A DNA stretch of 64,000 nt, from NCBI GenBank assembly GCA_033675265.1, contig JAUJYZ010000265.1:1-64000 (forward strand), given 5' to 3'. The position numbers and the translations under genes are program-made. Positions 41,460 through 52,929 of the stretch are shown piece by piece. Each line of letters begins with the position of its first letter. Within the stretch, counting starts at the first letter, position 1. The notes beneath the pieces were generated by a model that saw only the letters and a program-made list of their open reading frames with translations, made no database searches and had not been told where the DNA came from. This stretch comes from Actinostola sp. cb2023 (lineage: Eukaryota; Cnidaria; Anthozoa; Actiniaria; Actinostolidae).

Positions 41460-42150
41460 ATAAATAATACAACTTTTATTATTTAGCAATGTTTACAAGT
41501 CTATAACTAGAGCGTACAGCTGTGACTTTATTATTTAGCTATTTATTTGAAATTATGACAGTAATATCACATATGTTTTAGCTATTTCCTTTTATTATAA
41601 CTTTAAGCATTTATTTCTTTTGAAACTTCTGTCAATTTGTAAATAAATATATAATAGCTACATTTTTATATCAATTAAGTGCAATATGATCAAATGGTGT
41701 GGTTGCCTGAATGCAACTTAGTAAGGAGAAATTTTAAACCAATCAATTTCTGAGTCAAGAGGTTGATAGCCAGAAACAAAGAAATATACTATATGGCACT
41801 CAAGTTGGATCGAGCACAAGGATGGCTATCTGTGAAGTGTCTGGTCAGGTTGAGGGACTGATGCTAGATTTTTAATGGGTTTTATGTACAAGAAACAGAC
41901 CCTTTTAAACTCCTTAGCAGAGGAATACTACAGGACAAATCCTTTCATCTTCATTAATCCTACAATTTGAACCAGTACATGCCAATAATGTTTATGATAA
42001 ATATAAACAGTAACAATAAACCTTTTATATACTGTATATCACTACTTATATTGTTATGTTACTGATGATTTTACCGTGTTTAAATAAACTATATGTATGT
42101 ATGTAACTGAATGTACGAAGTAGTTAAGATTGTAAAAACATTTTATCTGC
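41460..42150. other. AT-rich non-coding stretch
   Basis: No gene supported. Probably the flank of the RT/GIY-YIG element. Confidence 0.35.
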
Positions 42151-42158
42151 TACTCGGA

Positions 42159-42190
42159 GTTTCACATGTTACAAGTAACACGATCATCAG
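42159..42190 (-). ncRNA. Hammerhead-like core signature downstream of RT/GIY-YIG gene
   Basis: On the minus strand CTGATGA is followed by a self-complementary CGTGTTAC-TT-GTAACATG and then GAAAC. This order (CUGAUGA, stem II, GAAA) is the hammerhead ribozyme core, and Penelope-like elements are known to carry hammerheads. One extra T flanks each side of the stem and stems I/III were not identified, so it is only a candidate. Confidence 0.25.
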
Positions 42191-42315
42191 GCAACTGCCA
42201 GAGAAATAGAGATTCATCGAGATATAGAACAAAATTAATACATTATATGCGTGACTAAATATGCGTGACTAATTATATTGGCGCGTTAATAGCTTGGGTG
42301 CGTTTACAATAACAT

Positions 42316-43680
42316 TTAAGTAATGGGAGTATTCAGAAGGAATTTCTTCGCGTGTCTACATTTTGACATTAATTCACTCTTCTTATTGAGCGAAGCCATG
42401 CTGGGTTTACAGATGATAAAATATTTTTCCCATAAACATAAATTGCATCTTTTGCTTACATTAGTATATGCATTGGTTTGCTTTACTTTGCGCCATGAAA
42501 TGTCATAGTTAATGTTTTGGTCTTTTAGGCTCCATATGTGTTTACTGAGTTCGGTTACGTGCTTATATCTATCGTGCTTGAATGAACATATATGATTGCT
42601 ATATCTGATTTTAAATGAAGTGTCACAGAGACCGATATATGATTCTTTAGTGTCTGGTGTGGTTACTATGGCCTGATATATGATGCTTGTATCTTCGCAA
42701 TTTCCCTTCATAGGGCACTTGGACTTGTCACGGCACTTGCAGTTTGGCTTTTTAATTTCGGTTGGCTTCGATTTGCATATTTCTGTTTTATTGTGGTTGG
42801 TTATGATGGTTTTGATGTTAGTCATACAGCTGTAGCTTAATTTCAGCGTATTTCGGTTGAAGATTTTATGCAGCGGGTTTGTTTTGGGGAAGTGTTGATC
42901 GACGAGATTGAGAAAGCACTTTCCAACATTTGTTTCTATATTTCTGCTGTAAGGTGGGTTGTACCATGTAATGTTTCTTTGTCGTTTTCTTTTCTGTTTT
43001 TGTGGCGTTTCATTAAAGGTGAGGTTATGCCGATATCCGCTCGCAATTAATGCTTCTTGGTATATAGGCTTGGCTTTGTCAAAGCATTCCATGTCAGACG
43101 ATATCTCGCAAAGGCGCTTATTAATAGACTCAGGAATGTTCTTTAGTATGGACGGGGGATGGTTAGATTTATTATGTACGTATAGCGGAATGTTTCCTGG
43201 TTTGGAGTATGGGCTATGCTTGCCACTCTTGAGGTCGAGTGTGACATCTAGGAAATTAACAACTGTTAAATTTGCATCTATTGTGATTTTTAAATCGTTG
43301 TCACGGAAGATTTTGCATATACCCTTCTTGATATTTTCAATTGCTTGTGGCGTTTTGTTGAAAGCGGATAGCCCGTCATCACGATATAGCCCGATAGATT
43401 GGCCATATCTTTTGGTAAGGAGGGTCAGTAGGTATGCCCCGACTAACTCACATGTTTCTGCGCCATCAAAGGATCCCATGGTCACGTCGAAACGGCTGTT
43501 TGAAGATACTTTTTCCCATGAGCCATCGTTGAATAGAAGTGAGCGTTTAGCATGTAGGATGATGTTGCGGTCTAGTAGTTGTAAAAGGGGAGATTCACCC
43601 CACGAGAGTTCCACCCCACTCTGATATAACAAGGGCGCCTCTTCTGCGCACCCTACTACTTGTTGTTGAAGTGTCGCCAT
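42316..43680 (-). CDS. Penelope-like RT fragment plus GIY-YIG endonuclease
   Basis: 454 aa, uninterrupted. Residues ~36-90 give [13 protein letters not shown] and [12 protein letters not shown] (an RT motif B-like turn). GLYRDDG is the motif C catalytic Asp pair. A thumb-like region follows ([20 protein letters not shown]), then cysteine-rich [15 protein letters not shown] and a GIY-YIG nuclease half (IIYQAIVTT...[19 protein letters not shown]...[15 protein letters not shown]). RT motifs before motif B are missing, so reverse transcription is unlikely. The first ~35 residues look unrelated to the RT family, suggesting a 5'-truncated insertion that captured an upstream start. It lies at the edge of Polinton copy R. 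Confidence 0.65.
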   Translation of the reverse strand: MATLQQQVVGCAEEAPLLYQSGVELSWGESPLLQLLDRNIILHAKRSLLFNDGSWEKVSSNSRFDVTMGSFDGAETCELVGAYLLTLLTKRYGQSIGLYRDDGLSAFNKTPQAIENIKKGICKIFRDNDLKITIDANLTVVNFLDVTLDLKSGKHSPYSKPGNIPLYVHNKSNHPPSILKNIPESINKRLCEISSDMECFDKAKPIYQEALIASGYRHNLTFNETPQKQKRKRQRNITWYNPPYSRNIETNVGKCFLNLVDQHFPKTNPLHKIFNRNTLKLSYSCMTNIKTIITNHNKTEICKSKPTEIKKPNCKCRDKSKCPMKGNCEDTSIIYQAIVTTPDTKESYIGLCDTSFKIRYSNHICSFKHDRYKHVTELSKHIWSLKDQNINYDISWRKVKQTNAYTNVSKRCNLCLWEKYFIICKPSMASLNKKSELMSKCRHAKKFLLNTPIT

Positions 43681-43722
43681 GGGGTGGGGGATGGTATTTG
43701 AGAAGATAAATCCTATAGGTAT

Positions 43723-44118
43723 ATGGGGAAGCTTACGATGGAGGGGCTTTCTGAATGGCTGGCGGTAGGTGAAAAAAAGAAAGGTTTTCTATGCGAAATT
43801 TGTGGAAAAGTTTGTACGAATAAGGGGGGTTTATCTATGCATATTAGATGGTGTAAGGGCCCCAAACCTTTATTGTCTAAGATTACAGAATTTCCATGTT
43901 CAATTTGTAAAAAGGTTTTTAAATCAAAGGGAGGGTTAAGCCTGCACATTAGCAAGAGACAAACGCCGTGTGATCAGGAATACAAATGTTTTAATTGTGA
44001 TTTTAAAACATTCAATTGTAATAAAATATTTTGGCATTCAAAGAATAGTGGGTGTCAGCCTTATTTATCGAAATATATACCAAGTGAAACCAGCAGCGAC
44101 TATAGTTATCATTGCTAG
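43723..44118 (+). CDS. C2H2 zinc-finger protein at the edge of Polinton copy R
   Basis: 131 aa starting in GGTATATGG. Two clear fingers, [20 protein letters not shown] and [19 protein letters not shown], plus a third cysteine-rich unit near the C-terminus (CFNCDFK). Its last 54 bp overlap the 3' end of the tail-anchored protein gene on the other strand. Probably an element-encoded regulator; an N-terminal finger protein of a retroelement is the alternative, given the RT gene next to it. Confidence 0.6.
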   Translation: MGKLTMEGLSEWLAVGEKKKGFLCEICGKVCTNKGGLSMHIRWCKGPKPLLSKITEFPCSICKKVFKSKGGLSLHISKRQTPCDQEYKCFNCDFKTFNCNKIFWHSKNSGCQPYLSKYIPSETSSDYSYHC

Positions 44119-44737
44119 ATTTATGTCATGTGTTTTTGATGAAGGAGGGGTTGTTGTGTCATGTTTTTTTTTTGATGATGTAGGAGGTGTTTGTTTTACA
44201 AATGTACTTGGCTTATTGCCGGCATTCTGATGTGGTAATTGTATCTTTGAATGGCTCATGTTATTATGACGGATTCCAGTATGTTTTGTTTCAGAATTAA
44301 TGTTATTGACACCCAAACTCATATCTTTCGTGGCTTTTAACAGTTTATTGTTATATCCAACAATGGATGTTGTATTGATTACTAGATTGGACGGTAATAA
44401 CCAACACCCTGGGGAAATAGCAAAATCTAATTTAACTTTAGCTTCCTGTATCGCCAGCTGGTATCTTCGGATGCTTTTTGAAATATCCCTTTCAATAATC
44501 GCATCTTCAAATAAAACTAAAAATTCTTGTTGGGTTTCCATTGCCGATCCGCGGTTTGAAACTATTGCCGACCGTGTGTTTACTTGAGATCCTAAAATAC
44601 AATACACAAAAGATTCAATGGTTTGATTCAGCCTTGACAATCCTGCTTTAGTAAATCCTTTACTTTGGAGAGGGAAAAACCACTCGTATTGAAAAGATGT
44701 TCGCTCGTCTTCAACCTTTACAATACTAAATTGATTT
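44065..44737 (-). pseudogene. Tail-anchored Polinton protein, C-terminal part, split by BEL/Pao
   Basis: The reading frame enters from the insertion point at 44737 and runs to 44065. Visible features are a charged helical middle (RYQLAIQEAKVKLDF), a Ser/Thr/Pro-rich low-complexity stretch and a C-terminal hydrophobic anchor, [17 protein letters not shown]. The N-terminal part is at 52065-52889. The frame on each side is consistent with one continuous gene if the retrotransposon and one copy of GATTT are removed. Confidence 0.6.
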
Positions 44738-45242
44738 TATTACGGCTGGGGAACTCAAGGTCGTTCAAGGTCACCGTTGTTTCCCCGGGTTGGCCGTGGA
44801 GAAGGGTTTAGCAAGCAGTATACTGAAGCTCATCGTTCGTTTCTTTATTGAGTCACGTAAAAACTAAATTATAATAATAATAAAGATTAGAAAACTAAGG
44901 ATTACAATGGTTTAACTAATACAATAGCAAGTTCACTTACTAGGCACGTGGCCGATCAATACTTCACGAGAAATACTATAAATTACATCATTTTCCATGT
45001 ATATATAGATAATCAAAACTATTAGGTAGGTATGTAATTGATGGGTGATAATTTACCTCTTTCTCCTGTAAAATCGTTACGTTCAGTTATTCTGTAGTTC
45101 TTGATCGTTATTCCGTCTTATTACAACATAAGAGTGTCTGTCTAGCGATATATCTAATTACAAGCGGTTGATTGTGTGACACGTTCGTGAACGGAATCAT
45201 ATGTCTAACGTTAATTATATAATCAGTCGTATAGCCGTTACA
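44738..45242 (-). repeat. 3' LTR of the BEL/Pao element
   Basis: 505 bp, apparently identical to 51560-52064. Confidence 0.95.
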
Positions 45243-45348
45243 TGGCTCTCCTAAATTGTAATGACAATTTACTAACAAAAACAAATCAAAATACAGTGTT
45301 CCGGTTATCTGTTATGGCTCCTCGATGGGGATTCCCTGGTCTTGCTGT

Positions 45349-47301
45349 TCATTCAGAGTACAAAAGTATAAGCTTGTGGATTGGTCTGTCCAAGAAGGTA
45401 AGAGGTGATTTCCTCTTTCCGTCGGCATCAATCTTGGGAGGAACTGCTAACTTCACCTTCCTTACAAGACCATCGTCGCCGGGATATGTGTCTGCAACAC
45501 GGGCCAGTTGCCATCTGTTTCTTGGTTGGCTTTCTTCTTTGATGATGACGATGTCGTCGATCTTCATATTCCTGTTGGTTGGAATCCACTTTGGTCGTTG
45601 CTGTAATGTCTGTAGGAACTCCTTTTTCCATCTCAACCAGAATTCGTTGGCGAGGTATTGTACACGGCGCCAGCGTTTGCGCGAATATAGGTCCGCATGT
45701 TGGAAGACGCCAGGTGGGGGAAGAAGCACTTTAGTCTTCATCGTTAGCAGCATGCTTGGAGTCAGAGGTGTGGGATGATCGGTGGAGCTCGCGCTCTCTA
45801 CTGTCAACGGACGGCTGTTCACTATTGCCTCTGCCTCTACCATGAAGGTTCTTAGCGATTCATCATCTAGTTGGGTTCCCTGTCTGTCGAGAAGGGTCGC
45901 TAAGACGCTGCGAACTGACCTTATCTGTCGTTCCCACACACCGCCCATGTGGCTTGCGTGTGGTACGTTGGTCTTGAAGACAACCCAGTCACAGTTGTCC
46001 TTTAGTAGCTCTTGATGTATCTTGTGATGGTTCATCTGTTCTAGTGCTGCTTGGAGCTCGTTTCGTGCGCCAATGAAATTGGTTCCTCGATCACATCTCA
46101 ACTGTCGTACAGGACCTCGTCGTCCGACAAAGCGGCGGTAGGCGTTGAGAAATGAATCTGTCTCTAAAGAGTTGGACACTTCTATATGGATGGCTCTAGA
46201 CGACATGCATGTAAACAGAGCACCATATCTCTTGAGTTCACGCCGTCCTTCCTTGATGATCCAAGGACCAAAATAGTCCACCGCTGCATAGGTGAATGGA
46301 GGGGCTGGCTCAAGTCTGTCGCTTGGAAGATCCGCCATCTTTTGTTGTTCCGTTGTTCCGCGCAACTTACGGCAAGTAACGCACTTTGAAATATGATGCG
46401 CGATCGTGGAACTTCCTCCGATTATCCAAAAGCCGGATGACTTTATCTCATTGTGAGTGATTCCGCGTCCTTGGTGTGCGGTTCTTTCATGGAAGTGTCG
46501 AATTATCATACTCGTTACGTGTCCCTTTCGTGGAACGATGACTGGATGCTTGGCTTCGTAGGGGAGGCTGGCATGTCTTAGTCGCCCGCCTACTCTAAGG
46601 AGACCTTCTTTGTCCAGGAAGGGATCGAGACGGTAGAGTGAGCTTGACTGTCTCATTGACTTCTTGTGGTCCTTTGTTGCTTTGCGGTCTTCAGGCTCGC
46701 GATGTGCGTTATTGCTGCTCAAAATCCTGACTTCGTCCTGGAAAGCTTCATTTTGGACAAGTCGCATCATCTCTCGTTCTGCACAGAGGATGTCACTTGT
46801 GTTTGCAGGAACGTAATTGTTGTCTTCTCGCTTACCCTTCTTTGCGTTTTGGCTGTCGGTGCTCTCGGCGTTCTTCTGTTCTTGTTGGTTGATCTTTGAA
46901 CGCTTGAACCTTCGTTGGTAGCGAATGATTACAGCTACAGCTCTTTTAGCGCGATGCCAATCCGAGAAATACTCTAGCCGGTCAAGAAGATTGGAGTATT
47001 CCTCGATCTTGGTAGCAAATGTTGAGACTTTCTTAACTTCTGGGTCTTCCATGGAGATGTCTGAAGTCTCCTTTGGCGGTGGATGTGTCGTGGTAGAGTT
47101 CCACAGGAACTCTGGTCCGTTCCACCATCTGTTACAGTTTACCAAATCTTGGGCGTGGAGACCTCGAGAAGCGTCATCAGCAGGGTTGTTGCTCGTTTCG
47201 ACGTAATGCCAATCATGAGGTTTGATCGCGTATCTGTTGAACGCGATTGGCAACAAAAATATGGAATCGTCTTGCTTCGTTGTTGATGTATCCCAGGACA
47301 A
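45349..47301 (-). CDS. BEL/Pao Pol C-terminal part: RNase H end, integrase and DUF5641 region
   Basis: 650 codons open. The N-terminal part (HYVETSNNPADDASRG) is the end of the RNase H region. Then come LLRVGGRLRHA and the H-H-C-C zinc-binding segment of integrase (HFHERTAHQG...CVTCRKLRG), core D-D-E positions in AAVDYFGPW, RCDRGTNFIGA and GGVWERQIRSV, and a C-terminal DUF5641-type region (WRRVQYLANEFWLRWKKEFL, KWIPTNRNM, DIVIIKEE). It inserts the cDNA. The frame is shifted relative to the preceding RNase H segment near 47225. Confidence 0.85.
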   Translation of the reverse strand: MSWDTSTTKQDDSIFLLPIAFNRYAIKPHDWHYVETSNNPADDASRGLHAQDLVNCNRWWNGPEFLWNSTTTHPPPKETSDISMEDPEVKKVSTFATKIEEYSNLLDRLEYFSDWHRAKRAVAVIIRYQRRFKRSKINQQEQKNAESTDSQNAKKGKREDNNYVPANTSDILCAEREMMRLVQNEAFQDEVRILSSNNAHREPEDRKATKDHKKSMRQSSSLYRLDPFLDKEGLLRVGGRLRHASLPYEAKHPVIVPRKGHVTSMIIRHFHERTAHQGRGITHNEIKSSGFWIIGGSSTIAHHISKCVTCRKLRGTTEQQKMADLPSDRLEPAPPFTYAAVDYFGPWIIKEGRRELKRYGALFTCMSSRAIHIEVSNSLETDSFLNAYRRFVGRRGPVRQLRCDRGTNFIGARNELQAALEQMNHHKIHQELLKDNCDWVVFKTNVPHASHMGGVWERQIRSVRSVLATLLDRQGTQLDDESLRTFMVEAEAIVNSRPLTVESASSTDHPTPLTPSMLLTMKTKVLLPPPGVFQHADLYSRKRWRRVQYLANEFWLRWKKEFLQTLQQRPKWIPTNRNMKIDDIVIIKEESQPRNRWQLARVADTYPGDDGLVRKVKLAVPPKIDADGKRKSPLTFLDRPIHKLILLYSE

Positions 47302-49431
47302 CCTTGCTATCGGTCCAGAACAATTCGCTTGGGTTAAGGCGGTTCATCTCATTTCGTAGTAGCTGGCTGACTTTGACAGATACCAGGGCAGCCGAGAGTT
47401 CTAGTCGTGGGATGGTGATTGGCTTTCGCGGGGTTACGCGAGACTTGGACATTACAAGAGAGCAGTGGACTTGGTTTTCACGTCAACAAGTCTCAGGTAA
47501 GAGCACTGACCATACCCGTCGTTACTGGCGTCTGAGAAGTGATGTAGCTCCGCAGACTTTACGGTCTTGAAGTTTCGTGGCTTGTAACATCTATCTATGT
47601 TCAGAGCAGATAAAGCATGAAGCTCGGTTCTCCATCTCTCCCACGTTGGTCTGAGTGTATCAGGAATTCTTTCGTCCCAGTCTACACCATCATGGCATAG
47701 GGATTGCAGTATTCTCTTTCCTAGTAGAATGACCGGTGCGACCAGTCCAAGGGGATCAAACACTGAGCTGACGGTGGCCAATATCCCTCTTCTTGTGAAG
47801 GGTCGATCTTTCAATACTATTCTGAACTGAAGAGTGTCGGATTCGACGCACCATTGTACACCAAGTGCTCGTTCTATTGTGAGGTTGTCTTTATCCATAT
47901 CGAGGTTCTTTATGCCATCTGCTCGTTCAGGTTGAGGGATGGTCTCAATTACTTCCTTGGAGTTTGATATAAACTTGTGAAGGCGGAAGCCTCCTTTCTC
48001 GCACAGAGCCTTGGTGTCTTTGATAAGATCGATGGCTTCTCCTACTGATGGCACGGACTTCAGCCCATCATCCACATAGAAGTCTTCTTTCACAAATTCG
48101 GCTGCTTTGTTGCCGAACTCTTCTCGGAAGTCGTCAGCGGCTTTCTTTAATCCGAAGTTTGCACAACCTGGTGAGGAGACGGCGCCGAACAAGTGTACCG
48201 TCATTCTGAACTCCGCTGGCTCGCTTTCTGTGTTGCCATCCTCCCACCAAAGGAATCGAAGATAGTCTCGGCATTCCTTGTTGACCTTTACTTGATGGAA
48301 CATCTTCTCTATATCGCACATAAAGGCGATCGGCTCTTGACGAAATCTGAAAAGTACTCCTACGAGATTGTTCGTCAAGTCAGGGCCTTGCAACAGCTGT
48401 CTGTTCAGGGATTCGCCGTTGTACGTGGCGCTGCAGTCGAAGACGACTCTAATTTTCCCGGGTTTTTTGGGTGATATAAACTCCATGATGTGGGATGTAC
48501 CATACCTTGCCATTGGCTAGTGGGACTTCGTTGCTTGGTACTCGTTCAGCGTGGCCACTGTCAATGATGTTCTTCATAAATGAGACGTAGTCCTTTCGAT
48601 ATTGTGTGTCGTTCTGTAGTCTCTTTCTTAGATGCAACAGTCGTTTCATTACCATGGTCTTGTTGTTTTCTAACAAAGTAATGTCGTTCTTGAATGGCAG
48701 GGGCATTTCGTAATGTCCGTCATCTAGTTGGTGGATTTCTTTTCCAACGATCTTAAGAAATCGCCGATCTTCGTAGGAAAGGGTTCTTCCATCTGTTTCC
48801 TTCTCGTTGAAGTCCATCTCGAACATTTTGCTTACTTGCTGAGGGTTTAGTACCTCCTTTACTTGGGTTTGACATGCGAAGTAGCAGATCTTTTTGTCTT
48901 GAGGGATTTTAATTTCTTGTGCGATCGTCTGATTCGTTGAAATCTCGCTTAGGTCGTCATTGTCATCGCAGTCCTTTGTGTGTTGATTACTCCAATGATT
49001 CCCCATCCGAGAGCGGTTCTTTTCGCGTAAGGCTCGTCGTCCTTGCCTGGGATTATTTCGTGTGGTTTGATTGCTCTAGTGCAGTTGAGGCCGATTAAGA
49101 GGCCGATTTCTACATCTCCTCTGTAGGGCATCAAGTCATTCGTTATCCGCTTGAGGTGAGGCCACTTTAGGGCGGTCTCTGGTCTTGGGATCTGACTCCT
49201 CCTGGCAGGGATGACTTCTCTTGTGTACACTCTAGGCATGGGTATGTCTTTCTCTTCCCTCACGCCTCTTACGGTGAGACCGGTGATCTTCTTGCTTTGG
49301 ATTGTTTCTTGTCCAAGCACAGTTGCTAGTTTGATACTGACTTCAGGACCGTTGACTCCAAGTTTGTTGAGTGTCGAATCTCTGATGAAACATGCATCAG
49401 ATTGTTCGTCTAGTAAGGCATACACCATCAA
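47213..49431 (-). pseudogene. BEL/Pao Pol N-terminal part: aspartic protease and RT, several frameshifts
   Basis: 49431-48949: retropepsin-like DUF1758 region with YALLDEQSDACFI. 49006-48449: linker (QTQVKEVLNPQQVSKMFEMD and RLLHLRKRLQND) leading to the RT. 48513-47452: RT with [20 protein letters not shown] (first Asp) and DFYVDDGL (catalytic pair), then a peptidase A17-type region ([14 protein letters not shown]). 47452-47213: RNase H-like segment with RLELSAALVS and FWTDSKVVLGY. Frame changes occur near 48985, 48470 (an extra AT), 47455 (a missing base) and 47225. All domains are otherwise well preserved. Confidence 0.8.
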
Positions 49432-51510
49432 TTTGTTATCAGGGTTGTCGTCATGACAAAGCCATACAGGAACAAATAGAGAGAATGAGATGAGGCAGCT
49501 TCATGACTCTGCATGCGTCTTACTCCTACACGATGAGTAACTATGTTCTCAGGAGCCTTACTGACCTGTTCAGCTGTAGTATTGCTGTTTGGCTTATAGG
49601 AGTAGTCATGGAGGCTTGAAGGGTGAGATCCCTCGCAGACTTGACAGGTTTTCTTCTTTCTGCACTGTCGGCTCTTGTGACCGTATCGTAGACATCCCCA
49701 GCACAAGCCTTTGTTACGAGTCATCTCCTTTCTTTCTCTGAAATTCAGTTTGAGGAAATCTTTACATGTGTCTAGGTCGTGAGCGTCTTTGCACAAGGGG
49801 CAGGTATCTTGTTTGGTTTCTTTCTTTGCTCCATCTGCTGTGCTCTTTACTTCAGTTGCAAAGCTGCTCACGGTAGTGTCTCTTTTCCTAGATGGTGCAA
49901 CACTAGTTCTTACTTTACCTAGTTCTTCCTTTCCGTCTCCGCTCTTGGGTAACCGTAGGGAGGTTACCGGATTGCATGCGATTCTTCTAGCTTCCCCTTT
50001 CAGGAATTTACAGAACTCCGTGAACGGTGGATAGCTACCCGTCCTTTGAAGAGTTGATTTTTCATCTTCCTCGTTGTCCTCGCAGTCTTCGTCTGTGATC
50101 CATCTATCGACGATGCGACTCCATCGCGCAACCAGATAGCTTGGGAGTTTCTTCAGCATTCTTTGATTTTCGTCTGGATCATTTAAAACGTTGAGGTACT
50201 TTATCTCCTCCATCGCTGCTTTGCAATGCTCAAGGAAGTCTGAGAACTTTCTAAGGCTTGGGCCATCGTAGGCTGGGATTCTGGGCCAGTCATTGATCCT
50301 TTTACGATACGCATCAGAGATGAGAAAGGTATTTCCGAATCTGTTGCGTAATAGTTTTCTTTGCCTTCGAGTAGGCATTCTCACTGTTCAAAGGGAGTAA
50401 ACCACCGATGGCTTCTTTAGCTTCGCCGCCTGTATATCTCCCAAAGTAGTACAGTCTCTCTGATGGTGAAGTGGTTTGGTTCTCGATAAGGGTCTCAAAT
50501 GACTTCATCCACAGGGGAAAGCGGAGAAGGTTGCCATCGAAGACCTCGGGCTCCGGCCTTGGGAGGTTATCTCGTCCGTGTCGTTCTGAGAGCAAGTCTG
50601 CAAGTCGGGATATTGCGTCATTGTTAGAAGGCGTGGTAGGGGTAAAGTTCTCCCTTGGCGTTGGTTTTTTCGCGTTTGATTCGTTGATCGATGAGGACTT
50701 TTGGTGGTCACCAGGAGACGATGTCGCCGTACCGTTGGGAGGCGTCTTCACTCCTCCCACTTCTGAAGGAGTTAGCACGCTTAATTGCGTTTCTAAGTAC
50801 TCATGCAGAAGCTCGCTTCCACCACAGTCACTTGGGGGTGTTGCATTTTCGTCATCTTCTTCCCTTTTTACTTGGTCGAAAGCGGTGAGCTCGGCCTTAG
50901 CTATTGCCAGTTCCTTCATTATTCTCAACTTTTCCATTTCGTCCTGTTGTTTTCTCAAGGCAGCTGCATTTTCGCTTTCTAGGTAGAGAAACTTCAACTC
51001 TGCATCCAGTTTTGCAGCCTTGATCGTCACTTCGGCCTTTCTAGAAATGGATGAGCGAGACGAACTTGAACTAGCGTATGATTGACTCGTAGCTCGGGTC
51101 CGGTTAGACTTTACCGAACTGCGGTCGCTTTGGGAAGATAACAGATCTGCAATTGTGTTATTAAGCGTTTTGAACATTTCTTGGTTTTCTTTGTCCCAGC
51201 GGTCATATTCTGAGGTAACGGCTCGTTTGTCTTCTTCGTTGCTTAACTCATCCTCTATCCGATCTTGCTGATGGGTCAGCTCGTTGAAACACGTCTGCAA
51301 CTCGTTTCTTTCTTGTCGCAGAGAGGCGATGTCTATTGTGTCCACGATAACAGCGGCTGATCTGTTAATCTGTTTTCTCCATTGTTTATAGGCTTTATTT
51401 CGATTGCTTCTTATCAGCTGGAGCTGATATTCTTTTCCCTTTTCTGTCTGGATTCTTGTCCGAGAATCAGTCTCTTTTTCGTTGTCTTTGTCGTCTTTGA
51501 CATCGTCCAT
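49428..51510 (-). pseudogene. BEL/Pao Gag, frameshifted
   Basis: 51510-50314 encodes a long coiled-coil N-terminus followed by a DUF1759-type capsid segment (PEVFDGNLLRFPLWMKSFET). 50384-49428 continues in another frame (RNRFGNTFLISDAYRKRIN) to two zinc-knuckle-like CxxC...H...C units (CWGCLRYGHKSRQC and CQVCEGSHPSSLH). The frame change is near 50345 and another lies near 49480 before the protease. The start ATG is 50 bp after the 5' LTR. Confidence 0.8.
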
Positions 51511-51559
51511 CGTTATTTATTATCTAGCTGTCAATGGTGATCCAACGCAGAGTTTTTAC

Positions 51560-52064
51560 TATTACGGCTGGGGAACTCAAGGTCGTTCAAGGTCACCGTT
51601 GTTTCCCCGGGTTGGCCGTGGAGAAGGGTTTAGCAAGCAGTATACTGAAGCTCATCGTTCGTTTCTTTATTGAGTCACGTAAAAACTAAATTATAATAAT
51701 AATAAAGATTAGAAAACTAAGGATTACAATGGTTTAACTAATACAATAGCAAGTTCACTTACTAGGCACGTGGCCGATCAATACTTCACGAGAAATACTA
51801 TAAATTACATCATTTTCCATGTATATATAGATAATCAAAACTATTAGGTAGGTATGTAATTGATGGGTGATAATTTACCTCTTTCTCCTGTAAAATCGTT
51901 ACGTTCAGTTATTCTGTAGTTCTTGATCGTTATTCCGTCTTATTACAACATAAGAGTGTCTGTCTAGCGATATATCTAATTACAAGCGGTTGATTGTGTG
52001 ACACGTTCGTGAACGGAATCATATGTCTAACGTTAATTATATAATCAGTCGTATAGCCGTTACA
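51560..52064 (-). repeat. 5' LTR of the BEL/Pao element
   Basis: 505 bp, apparently identical to 44738-45242. A clear primer-binding site was not recognised after it. Confidence 0.95.
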
Positions 52065-52889
52065 GATTTAATTTATCTTCAAACTCGTCGGGTAATTTCT
52101 CAATTGTTTTGTAAGGTACGTACTTTTCATGAAGATCTTTTGACATTCCTCCATAACCCCAGGAGTACACATAACCCAGCCCATGATTGATAGGAGCTAA
52201 AAATCTAAAATCATGGGGCGTGTTGAATTCATTTCTTAATTTTTCATACACGGATTTGTTGTAAGTGTTTGTGTACAATTTAAAGGCACTGTCTTGGGGA
52301 AGAAGGACTTGAAGCTCATTTAAAATACGCCGAACGGTGAAGATCACATGAAATTTCATTAAAGATCCTACTTGAGTGTCTGTCAACAAATCCCTTCCAA
52401 TTCCACATCCTCCTGTGGCACACCATACTGCAAAGTTTAATTGCTGCGACCAATACGATAAATTAGGCCCGCCCAACCAGCGATGGGCTCTTTAGCCGTT
52501 TTAAAAGTCATAGTCGATTCGGTAAAAATATTTCTAAGTTTTAACTCTACCTTGGATTGGGGTTGAACGTAAATATCAAATTTTGTATAATCGTATTTGG
52601 GTGGAGCGTCGTTCCAAGGAATAAAAGTGTAGTCTGCCTTCTGGTAGGTGTATTTTTTTGGAAAGCTTGGGAATGTTTTAACATTAAGGAAATCATGGAT
52701 ATTTTCAGGTTTTGGAGTCTCGCCTCTCCATGAAGGGAATTCATACACGGTATTTACTAGATTTCCATTTTTATCATAGGGGTTATAGTCGTCCCCATTA
52801 AATAAAAATCTAACATTGCCATTTACATCCGGGCTGAATCTGTTAGTGCTATAGTTTGGATACTTTTCAACAAAGTCTGTAAACTTCAT
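52065..52889 (-). pseudogene. Tail-anchored Polinton protein, N-terminal part, frameshifted and split
   Basis: ATG at 52889 opens 150 codons rich in Tyr/Pro/Asp (PNYSTNRFSPDVNG, TFIPWNDAPPKYDYTKFDIY). The frame then shifts near 52470 and continues with FAVWCATGGCGIGRDLL and TVRRILNELQVLLPQDSAF up to the BEL/Pao insertion at 52065. Together with 44065-44737 the gene would encode about 500 residues with a C-terminal membrane anchor. I remember similar proteins in invertebrate Polintons, but their role is unknown; a virion protein is likely from context. Confidence 0.55.
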
Positions 52890-52929
52890 CTTATAGTATT
52901 ATCATATCTCAGTTTATAAATGTATCCGT

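Larger units (their letters stand above)
44738..52064 (-). mobile_element. Complete BEL/Pao LTR retrotransposon
   Basis: Two 505-bp LTRs (44738-45242 and 51560-52064) start TGTAACGGCT and end AGCCGTAATA on the minus strand. I could see no difference between them by eye. Both outer flanks carry GATTT (44733-44737 and 52065-52069), a 5-bp target duplication. Internal order is gag, aspartic protease, RT/RNase H, integrase, as in BEL/Pao. A purine-rich AGGAGAG lies just before the 3' LTR. The identical LTRs imply a very recent insertion. Confidence 0.95.

Noticed and set aside
42959..43624. 221-codon plus-strand frame opposite the RT/GIY-YIG gene
   Set aside because: Antisense shadow; only the minus strand shows RT and GIY-YIG motifs.
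50471..50986. 171-codon plus-strand frame opposite BEL/Pao gag
   Set aside because: Antisense shadow of the gag reading frame.
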